Source: CAIKKG01 sp037444725 (GTDB lineage Bacteria; Patescibacteriota; Minisyncoccia; UBA6257; GWB1-50-10). From it: 64,000 bases of DNA. A program made the position numbers and the translations under genes. The stretch spans positions 12,448 to 76,447 of the forward strand of contig JBBILW010000001.1 of assembly GCA_037444725.1 (NCBI GenBank), given 5' to 3'. The notes below the pieces were generated by a model, which did no database searches, was not told the DNA's origin, and worked only from the letters and a program-made list of their open reading frames with translations. This document shows positions 49,237 to 58,337 of the stretch, piece by piece (positions within the stretch are counted from its first letter, which is position 1; every line of letters starts with the position of its first letter).

Positions 49237-49707
49237 TTAACTAAGGCGCGTATTTGCTGACGCGATGGCGATTGCGAGGGCGTCTGTGGCGTCGTCTAAG
49301 AGATGGGAAACAGAGGTCCGAAGTATCGCCGCGACCATCTTTGCCACCGCGTCTTTTGACGCGTTGCCGTTGCTTGTGACCGCAACTTTCACCTCATTCG
49401 GCGTGAGCTCGCACACGGGCACCCCGCGTTCAAGAATGGTATGCATAATCACGCCGCGCGCCTCCGCGACCGCAAGTGCGGTCTTTTTGTTTTTCGAAAA
49501 GAAGAGTTTCTCCACGCCAATTTTTTCCGGGCGCGTCTCATCGATGAGTTTCCCGAGTTCGCGCGCGATATTGCGGAGGCGTTCACTGCCGACCGCAGGC
49601 GGGAGGGGGAGAATGCCGCTTTTTATGTGTGTGAACACGCCCCCTTTCGTCTCAATGACGCCGAAACCGACGCGTGTGGTGCCTGGGTCGATGCCGAGAA
49701 TAATCAT
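49237..49707 (-). CDS. ruvC: Holliday junction resolvase RuvC
   Basis: 156 aa. Catalytic acidic residues in the expected places: D7 (GIDPGT), E66 (VEKLFF), and D138/D139 with D142 (LLDDATDALAIA). Cuts junctions made by RuvAB; ruvB and ruvA lie elsewhere in the window. Follows yebC by 9 nt, a common pairing. Confidence 0.96.
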   Translation of the reverse strand: MIILGIDPGTTRVGFGVIETKGGVFTHIKSGILPLPPAVGSERLRNIARELGKLIDETRPEKIGVEKLFFSKNKKTALAVAEARGVIMHTILERGVPVCELTPNEVKVAVTSNGNASKDAVAKMVAAILRTSVSHLLDDATDALAIAIASANTRLS

Positions 49708-49716
49708 GCGAGGAAA

Positions 49717-50253
49717 TTATTGCGCGTTCGTGTAGACGCGCTGTACGTCCTGTTGGGCTTCTAAAACACTAATAAGTGCGCGCAAGCTTTCCTTATCCGC
49801 TTCGCTTATTGCGAGCGGGAATTTTGCAATCCAGATAGGCGCTTCGTTTTCCATGCGCGGCTCGAACGCCCAAGTTACACTGCCCGGCTCCGCCCATTTG
49901 CCGTTATTATCACGGAGAATCAGTTTGATTTCTGCGACGGTTCTATTCGTACTATCGGTGATGGCTTCTATAAGGAGCGCGACGCCTCCGGGTCCGTAGG
50001 CTTCGAACAATGCTTCTTCTGATACAATTTCTCCGCTCGTCATGCGCGAGATGGCGCGCTCGATGTTTTCGAGCGGCACATTTGCGGCGCGCGCTTTCTC
50101 GATGGTTGTGCGAAGGCGCGGATTGAAATCGGGATTCGGTTCCGCTTTTGCTGCCGCGCTTACTGCGGCGAGAAGCTTTGAAAACACAATGCCGCGCTTT
50201 ACGTCGGCTGCTCCTTTTTCCTGCTTAATTTGTTTAAAACTGCGTCCTCCCAT
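49717..50253 (-). CDS. yebC: YebC/TACO1-family protein, short form
   Basis: 178 aa (usual ~240). Start MGGRSFKQIKQEKGAADVKRG corresponds to the family MAGHSKWANIKHRKG. Keeps the central YGPGGVALLIEAITDSTNRT block; the third domain is trimmed. Family members act in transcription regulation or, as recently shown for some, in translation of difficult codon runs. Confidence 0.9.
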   Translation of the reverse strand: MGGRSFKQIKQEKGAADVKRGIVFSKLLAAVSAAAKAEPNPDFNPRLRTTIEKARAANVPLENIERAISRMTSGEIVSEEALFEAYGPGGVALLIEAITDSTNRTVAEIKLILRDNNGKWAEPGSVTWAFEPRMENEAPIWIAKFPLAISEADKESLRALISVLEAQQDVQRVYTNAQ

Positions 50254-50268
50254 AGAGGCATTGAACCA

Positions 50269-51576
50269 CTAGACCGTGCCTTCCGCAACCTCTCTCTTGG
50301 GAATAAGTCGTTCGTCGGTCGGTAGCGTGAACCAGAACGTTGAGCCGCGATTTAATTCCGAATTTACGCCGATTTCTCCGCCGTGCCTCTTCACGATGTT
50401 TTTTGCGATGTAGAGACCGAGACCGCTGCCATTCGGTTCCATCTGTACTACGTTTGAGCCGCGATAAAGCTTCTGGAAGAGTTTCTTCAAGTCTTCAGGG
50501 GAGATACCGACGCCTGTGTCTATTATCGAGATGCGCACGAACGGTTTTACCGCATCGAGCTCAATCGCGACCGACACCTTGCCATGCTTTATGTTGTAGC
50601 GGATGGCATTATCAATGAGATTGAAAATAACCGAACCCACGCGATTCTGGTCTATCATAATCGGCGGAATCGCTTCGTGCGGCGCGAACACTTCAAGCGT
50701 AATGCCGTACTGGTCAGCGAGCGTCTTCATTTCTTTTACGATGCCGGAGACAAACTGAAGCACGTCTGTGGATTGGAGTGTATACCCGAACTTGCCTTCT
50801 TCGATTTTAGAGACATCAAGGAGGTCGTTGGTGATTTTGAGCGAACGCTCCGAGACCGCGAGCGCTTCGACGGCAATAGGATTTATATTTTTATCGTTCG
50901 CAGAAAACTTTACGATATTTTCCATCGCCCAGTGGAGCGCAGTGAGCGGCGTGCGGAGTTGGTGCGCAGCGACGCCGATGAAATCAGATTTCGCCTGAAG
51001 AAGCCCTTTTTCGCGCGACTGGTCGCGGACAATTTTTACGAATCCCATAATTTCTCCGTTCTCATCACGCAACTGATTGAGGGTGGTGTGGAAATCGAAA
51101 TGAGGATTTTCGAGCGTAATGTCGGCGATCTGCGGCCACGCGCCGGAATCGGAGAGTTGATTTATGGACGGCGCGAGCGAAGGGAAGAGGGTTTGTACGA
51201 GCGTGCGGAAATGGGGATTTTTCGCCATGCTCGGATCAAAGCGCGTGTTGATAACTTCCGCTGCGGAGATGCCGAAAATATTTTCCGCCGCCTTATTGAA
51301 CGTGACTATTTTGAAATCAGGGTCATACACGATAACCGCGTCGCCTAAAAATTGGATGAGCGCGTCCTGTTCTTTCATGGCGAGCATGCGCTCGGCGCTC
51401 AGCTGCGCGAGATGGAGGAAGACGCGGATTAACACTGCCGCCGCGCCCAAGAAAACCACCACCGAAACAATAATGAGCACGAGGGGAGAGAAGTACGCGT
51501 TCGCCGCAAAGAGCGCGCCAAGGAGCGCGAGCGCGATGATGAGTGAAATCATTTCCGGTGTTTTCCAGTAACGCAT
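50269..51576 (-). CDS. Membrane sensor histidine kinase with PAS domain
   Basis: 435 aa from ATG 51576, whose A is the last base of the polA stop (TAATG). Two membrane helices (~8-50), PAS (~72-185, VIVYDPDFKIVTFNKAAENIFGIS), HisKA with phospho-acceptor H205 in AAHQLRTPLTAL, HATPase with N box (FNLIDNAIRYN), DTGVGIS and GSGLGLYIAK. The cognate response regulator is not adjacent. The last codons, written as DNA, resemble a tRNA 5' half, but this is coding sequence. Confidence 0.93.
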   Translation of the reverse strand: MRYWKTPEMISLIIALALLGALFAANAYFSPLVLIIVSVVVFLGAAAVLIRVFLHLAQLSAERMLAMKEQDALIQFLGDAVIVYDPDFKIVTFNKAAENIFGISAAEVINTRFDPSMAKNPHFRTLVQTLFPSLAPSINQLSDSGAWPQIADITLENPHFDFHTTLNQLRDENGEIMGFVKIVRDQSREKGLLQAKSDFIGVAAHQLRTPLTALHWAMENIVKFSANDKNINPIAVEALAVSERSLKITNDLLDVSKIEEGKFGYTLQSTDVLQFVSGIVKEMKTLADQYGITLEVFAPHEAIPPIMIDQNRVGSVIFNLIDNAIRYNIKHGKVSVAIELDAVKPFVRISIIDTGVGISPEDLKKLFQKLYRGSNVVQMEPNGSGLGLYIAKNIVKRHGGEIGVNSELNRGSTFWFTLPTDERLIPKREVAEGTV

Positions 51577-54017
51577 TACAATGCTTTCATTGTACCCCAT
51601 TTCTTACCTGCTTTCATTCCAACCGCGAGCGGTACTGAGAGGGGATAAATGCTTTCCATGATGCGCTTTAGCACGGGTGCCACTGTTTCAAGCCGCGCAT
51701 CGTCCACTTCAAACAAAAGCTCGTCATGTATCGAGAGAAGCAGTGATGCGCCGTCATTTTTTTCCAATTCCTTTTCACATTGAATCATCGCCATCTTTAT
51801 AATGTCGGCGCCGAGTCCTTGGAGAGGCATATTAACGGCCGCGCGCTCAAATTCTCCGGGCGCAGACTCCTTCGGGAACCAGCGCTTTCTCCCCAGTGCA
51901 TTTTCTGCGTATCCGTTTTGCTTTACCGATTCTTTTACCGTTTCTTGCCATTTTTTCACGCCGGGGAACGCGCGGAAATATTCCGCGATGAATTTCTGCG
52001 CTTCGGCAAAGGTGACACCGGTCGTTTTTGCGAAGAGTCTCGGCCCCATGCCGTAGATGATGCCGAAGTTCAGCGTTTTGCCGATGCGGCGATGTTTTGC
52101 GTCCACTTTGTCTTGAGTGATGCCGAACACTTTCGATGCGGTGAGCGCGTGAATATCTTCGTGGTGCAGGAAGGCGTTGGTGAGTGATTCATCGCCGCTT
52201 ACGTGCGCCAAGAGGCGGAGTTCAATCTGTGAATAATCAAGCGAGAGGAAGGAGCGGTTTTTTCCGGCGACAAACGCGTCGCGCAGAGGTTCGGCCCATT
52301 TCGAACCCTGTGGAATATTCTGCAGGTTGGGGCGTTCGGAAGAGAGGCGGCCTGTCGAGGTGCCAGTCTGAAGATACGTGGTGTGCACGCGGCCATCGGC
52401 GGATGACGCCTCGATTAAGGGCTCTAAGAAGCTTGAGAACACTTTGAATGTTTCGCGGTATTGCAGGATGAGCGGCACCACGGGGTGCGCGTCTTTCATT
52501 TCATCCAGAATATCCTTGCCGGTTTTCCTGTGTCCTGTCGAGGTTTTTTTCTTCGGACTGCCATTTAATTTCAAACGGTCAAAAAGTACCTCGCCAATCT
52601 GCTGAGGGGAGTTGATGTTAAACGCGCCGCCTGCAGCCGCATAAATTTCATCTTCGAGACTCTTTAAATCTTTCTGCATCGTGCGCTGGAGTGCCAAGAG
52701 TGCATCACGATCCGCGCCGATGCCGCGTTCCTCCATGCGGGCTAATACGCGCACGAGCGGCATCTCAATGTCTTTAAATATCGCGGTAAGTCCTGCCGCC
52801 TCGAGGCCGTGCGCATATATTTTTCCGAGCATTTTGAGCGCCTCGTGTTCTTTTTCTGGTGCGGTCAAGATATCAATAGCGGTAAGATTTTTTGAGAGTT
52901 CAATAAGGTCCGGCTCCTTGTTTTCTGAGTCAACGAGCCAGGCCGCCACATGGATATCGAAGAGCGGATCTGCTACGTCTATATGTTTGCGCGCAAGCGA
53001 TTTTAAAATCGGCTTCCAATCGAACGCGGTTTTCTGCAGCTTCCCTTGAAGTTCCTTCGTGTGCTCTTCGGCGTCGCGCGCGTTCGTCACGGTGACCATC
53101 GCCACATCTTCTCCGAGCGGCAACATAGGCGCTTCCGCGTGCGTTTTTTCTTGTTTTACTTGTTTGGGCTTACCGCTCACCATGCTTTCGAATCCGAGCG
53201 TTAAAAAGTACGCATTCAAATCCGCCTCGCTCGGCGCCTCGTAACGAAGTTCATCTAAGGTAACTTTGATAGGAACATTTGTTTCGATAGTGGAAAGTTT
53301 TTTCGAGAAGAGCGCGTCTTTTTTGAAGGGTAGGAATTTCTTTGCGAGCTTGTGATCCTTCGGCATCTCCTCATAGAGTTTTTCTATCGAGCCGAATTCG
53401 TGGAGTGCCGTGACCGCGGTTTTTGGTCCCACGCCGGGGACGCCCGGAATGTTGTCCGAAGGGTCGCCCACGAGGCCTTTATAGTCCGTCATCTGCTCGG
53501 GACCGAGTTCGTAGCGAGCTTTAACTGCATCCGCATCGTATTCGATTGTTTCACTTACGCCTTTTTTTGGTGCGCGCACCACCACACGGCCTCCCTTCAC
53601 GAGCTGGAGCGTGTCCATGTCGCCCGTGAGAATTGTGATATGCAAATCCTTTTCGCCGAATTTTGTGGCGAGTGTGCCGATGATATCATCGCCTTCGTAT
53701 CCCGCGAGCTCAAAGCAAGGGATGTTGAGTTTCTGAAAAAGTTCGCGCGATTTTATGAGTTGAGAGACGAGCTCGTCGGGTGCGGGCGGGCGATGCGCTT
53801 TGTATTGCTCAAACATCTCCTTGCGAAAGGTAGGTTCGGGCCTGTCGAACGCCGCCGCGACATAATCGGGCTTATGTTCGCGCATTGTTTTCATAAGCGC
53901 CCGCGCAAGACCATAAATAGCGCCTATCGGCTCACCACTCGGTGTTGTGAGCGGGGGGAGTGCGTGATAGGAGCGGTGGATGAGCGCGTGAGCGTCTATA
54001 AGGAGAAGATTTTTCAT
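51576..54017 (-). CDS. polA: DNA polymerase I, apparently without active proofreading
   Basis: 813 aa. 5'-nuclease domain ~1-270 (LIDAHALIHRSYHA, GDPSDNIPGVPGVGPKTA), a remnant 3'-5' exonuclease domain ~290-440 and a polymerase domain ~450-813 with motif A (LSLDYSQIELRLLAH), the O-helix (RRIGKTLNFGIIYGM) and motif C (LLSIHDELLFEV). The DxE of exonuclease motif I is absent (the strand reads VAMVTVTNARDAEE), so it resembles Taq-type enzymes. Works in repair and Okazaki fragment processing. Coupled to the histidine kinase. Confidence 0.95.
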   Translation of the reverse strand: MKNLLLIDAHALIHRSYHALPPLTTPSGEPIGAIYGLARALMKTMREHKPDYVAAAFDRPEPTFRKEMFEQYKAHRPPAPDELVSQLIKSRELFQKLNIPCFELAGYEGDDIIGTLATKFGEKDLHITILTGDMDTLQLVKGGRVVVRAPKKGVSETIEYDADAVKARYELGPEQMTDYKGLVGDPSDNIPGVPGVGPKTAVTALHEFGSIEKLYEEMPKDHKLAKKFLPFKKDALFSKKLSTIETNVPIKVTLDELRYEAPSEADLNAYFLTLGFESMVSGKPKQVKQEKTHAEAPMLPLGEDVAMVTVTNARDAEEHTKELQGKLQKTAFDWKPILKSLARKHIDVADPLFDIHVAAWLVDSENKEPDLIELSKNLTAIDILTAPEKEHEALKMLGKIYAHGLEAAGLTAIFKDIEMPLVRVLARMEERGIGADRDALLALQRTMQKDLKSLEDEIYAAAGGAFNINSPQQIGEVLFDRLKLNGSPKKKTSTGHRKTGKDILDEMKDAHPVVPLILQYRETFKVFSSFLEPLIEASSADGRVHTTYLQTGTSTGRLSSERPNLQNIPQGSKWAEPLRDAFVAGKNRSFLSLDYSQIELRLLAHVSGDESLTNAFLHHEDIHALTASKVFGITQDKVDAKHRRIGKTLNFGIIYGMGPRLFAKTTGVTFAEAQKFIAEYFRAFPGVKKWQETVKESVKQNGYAENALGRKRWFPKESAPGEFERAAVNMPLQGLGADIIKMAMIQCEKELEKNDGASLLLSIHDELLFEVDDARLETVAPVLKRIMESIYPLSVPLAVGMKAGKKWGTMKAL

Positions 54018-54101
54018 ACTAGAATACCTCTCTATTTTACACTCTTTTGTAAATATTACCTCGTATAAGCCGCCGCTTCATTGTGGTATTATTTGAATAC
54101 T

Positions 54102-54614
54102 ATGAAGCAAAAGTATCTCATTGTTGCGGTTGTCGTGGTTGCGATTCTCATTGCTGCGGCGTTCGTATACTCGTATCTATCGTCGCCGTCACAAAAAGCG
54201 GCGCCGTCGGGCGTGCCTCCGGCTCCTACGACTTCGACTGCGCAGCAGCCCGCCCCCTCGCCGTACTACACGCCCGTGTATGTTTCTCTCATGCAAGAGA
54301 TTTTGAAGAGGGATGCCCCCGCGGGTAGCGCACCGACCGATTTCACTGCATATAAAATCGTGGGCGGCTCCTTGAGCCCCTCGGGAGACAGGACGGCGGT
54401 TTACTTTGCGACGAAGGACCCCTCGACCGCCGATGGACGGTTTGTAAACAACGGTATTTTTTATGTAGTGAACGGCCGTCTTGGAAATAGCTATCTCATT
54501 ACGAAGGCGGGCGCGACGGGCGGTATTCCCGAGATTAAAGATATTCAATGGATGAACAATTCAACGATGAGCTATCTTCTCGGAGACCAGGTAAAAACCA
54601 TTTCTGTTCAATAA
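54102..54614 (+). CDS. Membrane-anchored protein of unknown function
   Basis: 170 aa from ATG 54102 (an in-frame GTG lies upstream at 54081). Membrane helix ~5-27, P/A/T-rich linker ~30-60, then a small beta-rich domain (~65-170: YKIVGGSLSPSGDRTAVYFATKD, GIFYVVNGRLGNSYLI). The repeat style resembles one blade pair of the propeller-like protein at 39203. No family recognised. Confidence 0.55.
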   Translation: MKQKYLIVAVVVVAILIAAAFVYSYLSSPSQKAAPSGVPPAPTTSTAQQPAPSPYYTPVYVSLMQEILKRDAPAGSAPTDFTAYKIVGGSLSPSGDRTAVYFATKDPSTADGRFVNNGIFYVVNGRLGNSYLITKAGATGGIPEIKDIQWMNNSTMSYLLGDQVKTISVQ

Positions 54615-54645
54615 GCATTTCTTTGGACTGTCCCAAGAAATGCTT
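54613..54645 (+). terminator. Terminator of the 54102 gene
   Basis: 11-bp stem AAGCATTTCTT/AAGAAATGCTT overlapping the stop codon, followed by GTTTCGTCTT. Confidence 0.6.
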
Positions 54646-54708
54646 GTTTCGTCTTCGCTCGGACAAATCGCGCTTGTGCGCGTTTGCTCTCTCACTCGCC
54701 GAAATAGC

Positions 54709-54737
54709 AAAAAATCACCCGAGTCGGGTGATTTTTT
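54709..54737. terminator. Bidirectional terminator at the tsaE 3' end
   Basis: AAAAAATCACCC/GGGTGATTTTTT palindrome. Confidence 0.8.
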
Positions 54738-55191
54738 ATTTAAGTCCGCTTGCAGTAATGATGCGTTCGTTTTCTTTTTTACCGTGGCGGAAGCGGAGAC
54801 GGATGGGGGAGGTGAAGCGTGCGCCCTTCAAGTTGTCCGCCCACTCTATTAAAAGAATGTTGCGCGCATCGCTTAGTGCCTCATGGATATTCAACGGTAC
54901 GAGGTCTTTCATACTTGCTACGCGGTACGCGTCGAGGTGATAAAGGTTCTTATATTTCAGCCGTTTCAACGGGTAACGCTTCATAATGACAAATGTGGGG
55001 CTTGTGAGGCGACCCTTTACGCCAAGGGCATGGGCAAATCCTTGGATAAACGTGGTTTTGCCCGCGCCTAAATCTCCTTGGAGCGTAACAACGCGTGCTC
55101 GGACACCGGTTTTTGCGCGAACAAGTTTCGCGGCAAGGTGCGCCGCGAATTCTTTTGTATCGTGTGCGGATGTGCTTTTAAATACCGCCAT
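54736..55191 (-). CDS. tsaE: tRNA threonylcarbamoyladenosine biosynthesis protein TsaE
   Basis: 151 aa. ATPase partner of TsaB/TsaD in making t6A37 of ANN-decoding tRNAs. Walker A GDLGAGKT (39-46), LTSPTF block, YHLDAYR, LLIEWADN. Relevant to tRNA-Ile(UAU), which needs t6A for AUA reading. Ends just after the ruvB ATG side, in a leftward ruvB-tsaE pair. Confidence 0.95.
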   Translation of the reverse strand: MAVFKSTSAHDTKEFAAHLAAKLVRAKTGVRARVVTLQGDLGAGKTTFIQGFAHALGVKGRLTSPTFVIMKRYPLKRLKYKNLYHLDAYRVASMKDLVPLNIHEALSDARNILLIEWADNLKGARFTSPIRLRFRHGKKENERIITASGLK

Positions 55192-55194
55192 AGT

Positions 55195-56202
55195 TTAGAG
55201 AAGTCCGTCTTTTTTCGCGAGGCCTAAGTGCTCATAGGCGAGCGCGGTTACGGTGCGTCCGGCAGGCGTGCGGTTCAGGAGTCCCAATTTCATAAGAAAG
55301 GGCTCGTACACATCTTCAATGGTGCCCGGTTCTTCGTTTAATGCCGCGCCGAGTGATTTCAATCCGACGGGTCCGCCGTTAAACTTATCGATAATCGCAC
55401 GAAGGAGTTGGCGGTCAGTGTTGTCGAGACCCAACGAATCGATTTCCAAAAGTTCGAGCGTCTTTGCAACCGCCTCATCGTTGATGATGTTATCCAAGTG
55501 CACCTGCGCATAATCGCGCGCGCGCTTTAACAAGCGGTTTGCAGTGCGCGGTGTGAAGCGTGAAGCTTCAGAAAGTTTCTTCGTTGCGTCTGGATGAAGT
55601 TTTACGCCGAGCAGCTTCGCATTGCGTTCGATGATGTGCGCCAAATCTTTCGGTTCGTAGTAGTCGAGGCGGAAGGTGGCACCAAAGCGAGAGCGCAACG
55701 GAGCCGAGAGCATGTTTGCTTTCGTTGTCGCCGCGATGATGGTGAAGGGCGGAAGGTCGAGCGAGAAGGTGCGCGCGGAAGGACCCTTGCCGACAATGAG
55801 GTGGAGCTTGCGGCTCTCCATTGCGGGGTAGAGGATTTCTTCGACCATCGTATTTACGCGATGCGCTTCGTCGATGAAGAGTATCTCGTTCGGCTCAAGG
55901 TTCGTGAGAAGCGCCGCCACATCACCCGCTTTCTCAAGCGCGGGACCGGAGGTCGATTTAATGTTTGCGCCCATCTGTTTGCCGATAAGGTAGGCGAGTG
56001 TGGTCTTGCCTAAGCCCGGAGGTCCATAAAACAAAAGGTGGTCGCAGCTTTCGTTGCGGCCCTTGGCGGCATCTATAATGAGGCGCAGGTTTGCCTTCAC
56101 TTTTTCCTGGCCTACATAGTCCTCCCATTGGGAGGGGCGCAAGGAAAGATCGAGGTTGACCTCCTCGCTGGCTTGTGTATTATTAGAGTCCCGCGTAGTC
56201 AT
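55195..56202 (-). CDS. ruvB: Holliday junction helicase RuvB
   Basis: 335 aa. Hexameric AAA+ motor for branch migration. Walker A GPPGLGKT (60-67), Walker B ILFIDEAHR, sensor ATTKANMLSAPLRSRFG, C-terminal winged helix ending with the family RTPAGR block. Complete; separated from ruvA (61847) and ruvC (49237) in the same window. Confidence 0.98.
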   Translation of the reverse strand: MTTRDSNNTQASEEVNLDLSLRPSQWEDYVGQEKVKANLRLIIDAAKGRNESCDHLLFYGPPGLGKTTLAYLIGKQMGANIKSTSGPALEKAGDVAALLTNLEPNEILFIDEAHRVNTMVEEILYPAMESRKLHLIVGKGPSARTFSLDLPPFTIIAATTKANMLSAPLRSRFGATFRLDYYEPKDLAHIIERNAKLLGVKLHPDATKKLSEASRFTPRTANRLLKRARDYAQVHLDNIINDEAVAKTLELLEIDSLGLDNTDRQLLRAIIDKFNGGPVGLKSLGAALNEEPGTIEDVYEPFLMKLGLLNRTPAGRTVTALAYEHLGLAKKDGLL

Positions 56203-56232
56203 ACGGCGGTTTTTGTGAGAAAAGGGGAGGTA

Positions 56233-56261
56233 TTGACAAATACTCCTTTGTGTGATAGGAT
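56233..56261 (+). promoter_or_regulatory. Promoter of the candidate 6S-like RNA
   Basis: TTGACA (56233-56238), 17-bp spacer, TAGGAT (56256-56261), on the strand opposite to ruvB and pilB; nothing coding follows for >2 kb on this strand. Confidence 0.7.
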
Positions 56262-56267
56262 TTGCTC

Positions 56268-56451
56268 AGCAAACTAAATCCTGGTTTTGGACCTGTGGGC
56301 ATGCGGATTCTTTCTTAGAACAATAGGATTATCTGGTTTCGGCTGGATTACTCCTCGGAAAAATTCGTTCCTTTCTTAAGTTCACTTTAAGTTAGGTTTT
56401 AAAAATGCCTTTATCGGCGCTCTGCCCACAGATCTAAGTCCGGGATTTTTT
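56268..56451 (+). ncRNA. Candidate small structured RNA, 6S-like
   Basis: About 184 nt from the predicted start to a T6 run. The ends pair: AAATCCTGG (56276-56284) with CCGGGATTT (56440-56448) and TGTGGGCA (56294-56301) with TGCCCACA (56423-56430), leaving a large, A/T-rich internal loop with small hairpins (for example GCC/GGC at 56407-56417). A long closed rod with a central bubble, own strong promoter, terminating stem and size near 184 nt fit 6S RNA; no sequence hallmark settles it. It occupies the gap between ruvB and pilB, which has no gene. Confidence 0.5.
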
Positions 56452-56488
56452 GTTTCTCCAGAACGAAGATGCTACATACGCGGCATCT

Positions 56489-58186
56489 TTATTTTTCCTT
56501 CGGGGTATCCGTATTATGAAGCCAAGGTACTACTCCTGTTGTGCGCTCCACCTCATCCAAACTGGTGGTGCCAAGAATCACTTTCAACATACCATCTTCT
56601 TGCATTGTAACCATTCCCTGCTTTTTTGCCAATGTGAATAACTCCATTTCGGACGGATTGCGGAATATCGCTTCCTTAATCGGGTCGGTGACTTCGAATA
56701 ATTCGAAAATCGATGTGCGTCCGCGGTATCCCAACCCTCCGCATGCTTCACATCCCTTTGATGTGTAGAAGACCGGTGCCGCGAACGGCGTCCTGTCGAC
56801 GCGCGGCGAAAGTCCGTCGAGGAAATGTTTGATTGCATCCATTTCTTGCGCAGTGGGGTCGCGTTTCACTTTGCACGTTTTGCAGAGCACGCGCACCAAG
56901 CGTTGCGCGATGACGAGTGTGAGCGCGGGCGCCAAAATATTCGGCTTCGCGCCCAAATCGAGGAAGCGGGGGATAGCGCCAACCGAATCGTTCGTGTGAA
57001 GCGTCGAGAACACCAAGTGGCCCGTGAGCGCTGCGTTCAACGCAATCTCCGCGGTTTCTTTGTCACGGATTTCACCGATGAGAATAATGTCGGGGTCCTG
57101 ACGCAAGATGGAGCGGAGGCCGTCCGCAAACGTGTAGCCCGCTTCAGGATTTACTTGTGTCTGCGAGATTCCCGCGATGTGGTACTCAACCGGGTCTTCA
57201 ACGGTAATAACTTTGATTTCCGGCGTCGTTACGTTCTTCAAAAACGCGTAGAGCGTCGTCGTTTTACCGGAACCCGTGGGACCGGTATTTAAGATGAGGC
57301 CGTTCGGCCTATCAATGGCCGCTTTTACAATCGCCAAATCGTCTTTGCGCCAGCCGAGGTCTTCCAAATTTACTTTGAGTGCCAAGGGGTCCAACAAGCG
57401 CATCACGACCGTCTCGCCGAATTCAGAAGGAATAATTGAAGTGCGGATTTCAATGTCACGGTCTTTGAGTCCTATCGTGAAGCGGCCGTCTTGCGGTTCG
57501 TCCGTGATGTTGAGCTTCAAATTCGAGAGAAGCTTGATGCGCATCACAATCGACTTATAGTTATGAATTATAAATTTGTCGTACGCGGTATGGAGAATGC
57601 CGTCGATGCGATAGCGCACTATGCCGAATTCTTCCGTGGGTTCCAAGTGAATGTCGGACGCCTTGAGCGCCATCGAACCGCCTAAGATTATTTCCAAAAG
57701 CTGCGAGGTGAGCGGACTCTTAAAATTTACAAATTCTTCCGTGAGCCCGGGGAGCGTTTTTATTTTTCCCAAGAGATCATTCAAACGCGTCTCGTCGATG
57801 TCTACCTTGCCCGTAATTTCTTTCGCTTCTTCGGTTGCGAAGCGGTAATAACTCCAGCCGTGTTCAAGACCTGAGAGCGACGCGATGCGGATTTCGAGTT
57901 CGTATTTCTTTTTGAGCTCCTCAAGAATCGCCGCTGTTTCTGCCTGACGCGGGTCGAAGACGGCAATTACCAATTTCTTGCGGATGAGCTGGATCGGTGC
58001 GAGCCGCGCCTTGCGCGCCTCGGGCTCTTTTACGATTTCAAGCGCCTTGAGCTCCGTCGGTACGCGTACCGAGATGAGGTCGAGGTAGGGGATGTTAAGC
58101 GTTTCCGCGCGCCGTTTCGCGTCGTTTTCTTCCGCGGCGCGATGCGCCTTCTTCAACTGTTCATTGAGGTCGCTTTTGCTGATCAT
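56489..58186 (-). CDS. pilB: Type IV pilus assembly ATPase PilB/GspE
   Basis: 565 aa. Extension motor of type IV pili or type II secretion. N-terminal T2SSE_N-like part ~1-150, then the motor: ASDIHLEPTEE, Walker A GPTGSGKTTT (~302), Asp box, Walker B DIILIGEIRD, His box HLVFSTLHTND and the C4 zinc site (CKTC ... CEAC). All motifs intact. Other pilus genes are outside the window. Type IV pili are common in this phylum and serve adhesion and DNA uptake. Confidence 0.95.
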   Translation of the reverse strand: MISKSDLNEQLKKAHRAAEENDAKRRAETLNIPYLDLISVRVPTELKALEIVKEPEARKARLAPIQLIRKKLVIAVFDPRQAETAAILEELKKKYELEIRIASLSGLEHGWSYYRFATEEAKEITGKVDIDETRLNDLLGKIKTLPGLTEEFVNFKSPLTSQLLEIILGGSMALKASDIHLEPTEEFGIVRYRIDGILHTAYDKFIIHNYKSIVMRIKLLSNLKLNITDEPQDGRFTIGLKDRDIEIRTSIIPSEFGETVVMRLLDPLALKVNLEDLGWRKDDLAIVKAAIDRPNGLILNTGPTGSGKTTTLYAFLKNVTTPEIKVITVEDPVEYHIAGISQTQVNPEAGYTFADGLRSILRQDPDIILIGEIRDKETAEIALNAALTGHLVFSTLHTNDSVGAIPRFLDLGAKPNILAPALTLVIAQRLVRVLCKTCKVKRDPTAQEMDAIKHFLDGLSPRVDRTPFAAPVFYTSKGCEACGGLGYRGRTSIFELFEVTDPIKEAIFRNPSEMELFTLAKKQGMVTMQEDGMLKVILGTTSLDEVERTTGVVPWLHNTDTPKEK

Positions 58187-58193
58187 TGAGTAT

Positions 58194-58199
58194 AGTGTA
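58194..58199 (-). promoter_or_regulatory. -10 box of pilB
   Basis: TACACT on the minus strand, 7 nt before ATG 58186; an overlapping TATACT is too close to the start. Confidence 0.4.
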
Positions 58200-58259
58200 G
58201 CGAACTATCGCGTTTATTTCTACCAAGGCGCCGCACGCCTTGACAAAATGCCCTAATAT

Positions 58260-58288
58260 TTGACTTTTTGTGCTATTCGTGCTTTAAT
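58260..58288 (+). promoter_or_regulatory. Promoter of the 141-aa lipoprotein
   Basis: TTGACT (58260-58265), 17-bp spacer, TTTAAT (58283-58288), then a 49-nt leader with GGAGAG before ATG 58338. Confidence 0.55.
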
Positions 58289-58337
58289 AGAGGCAGACCT
58301 TTAGCATCGTTTACCACCCATTTTCGAGGAGAGTGCC

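Noticed and set aside
50248..50285. tRNA-like string (GGCACGGTCTAGTGGTTC) at the histidine kinase-yebC junction
   Set aside because: It resembles a tRNA 5' half, but it encodes the last residues and stop of the kinase and the start of yebC. No anticodon arm or matching 3' half follows.
58223..58241. Hairpin CAAGGCG/CGCCTTG upstream of the lipoprotein gene
   Set aside because: It has no T-run and lies between divergent genes. It may be an operator, but nothing supports this beyond symmetry.
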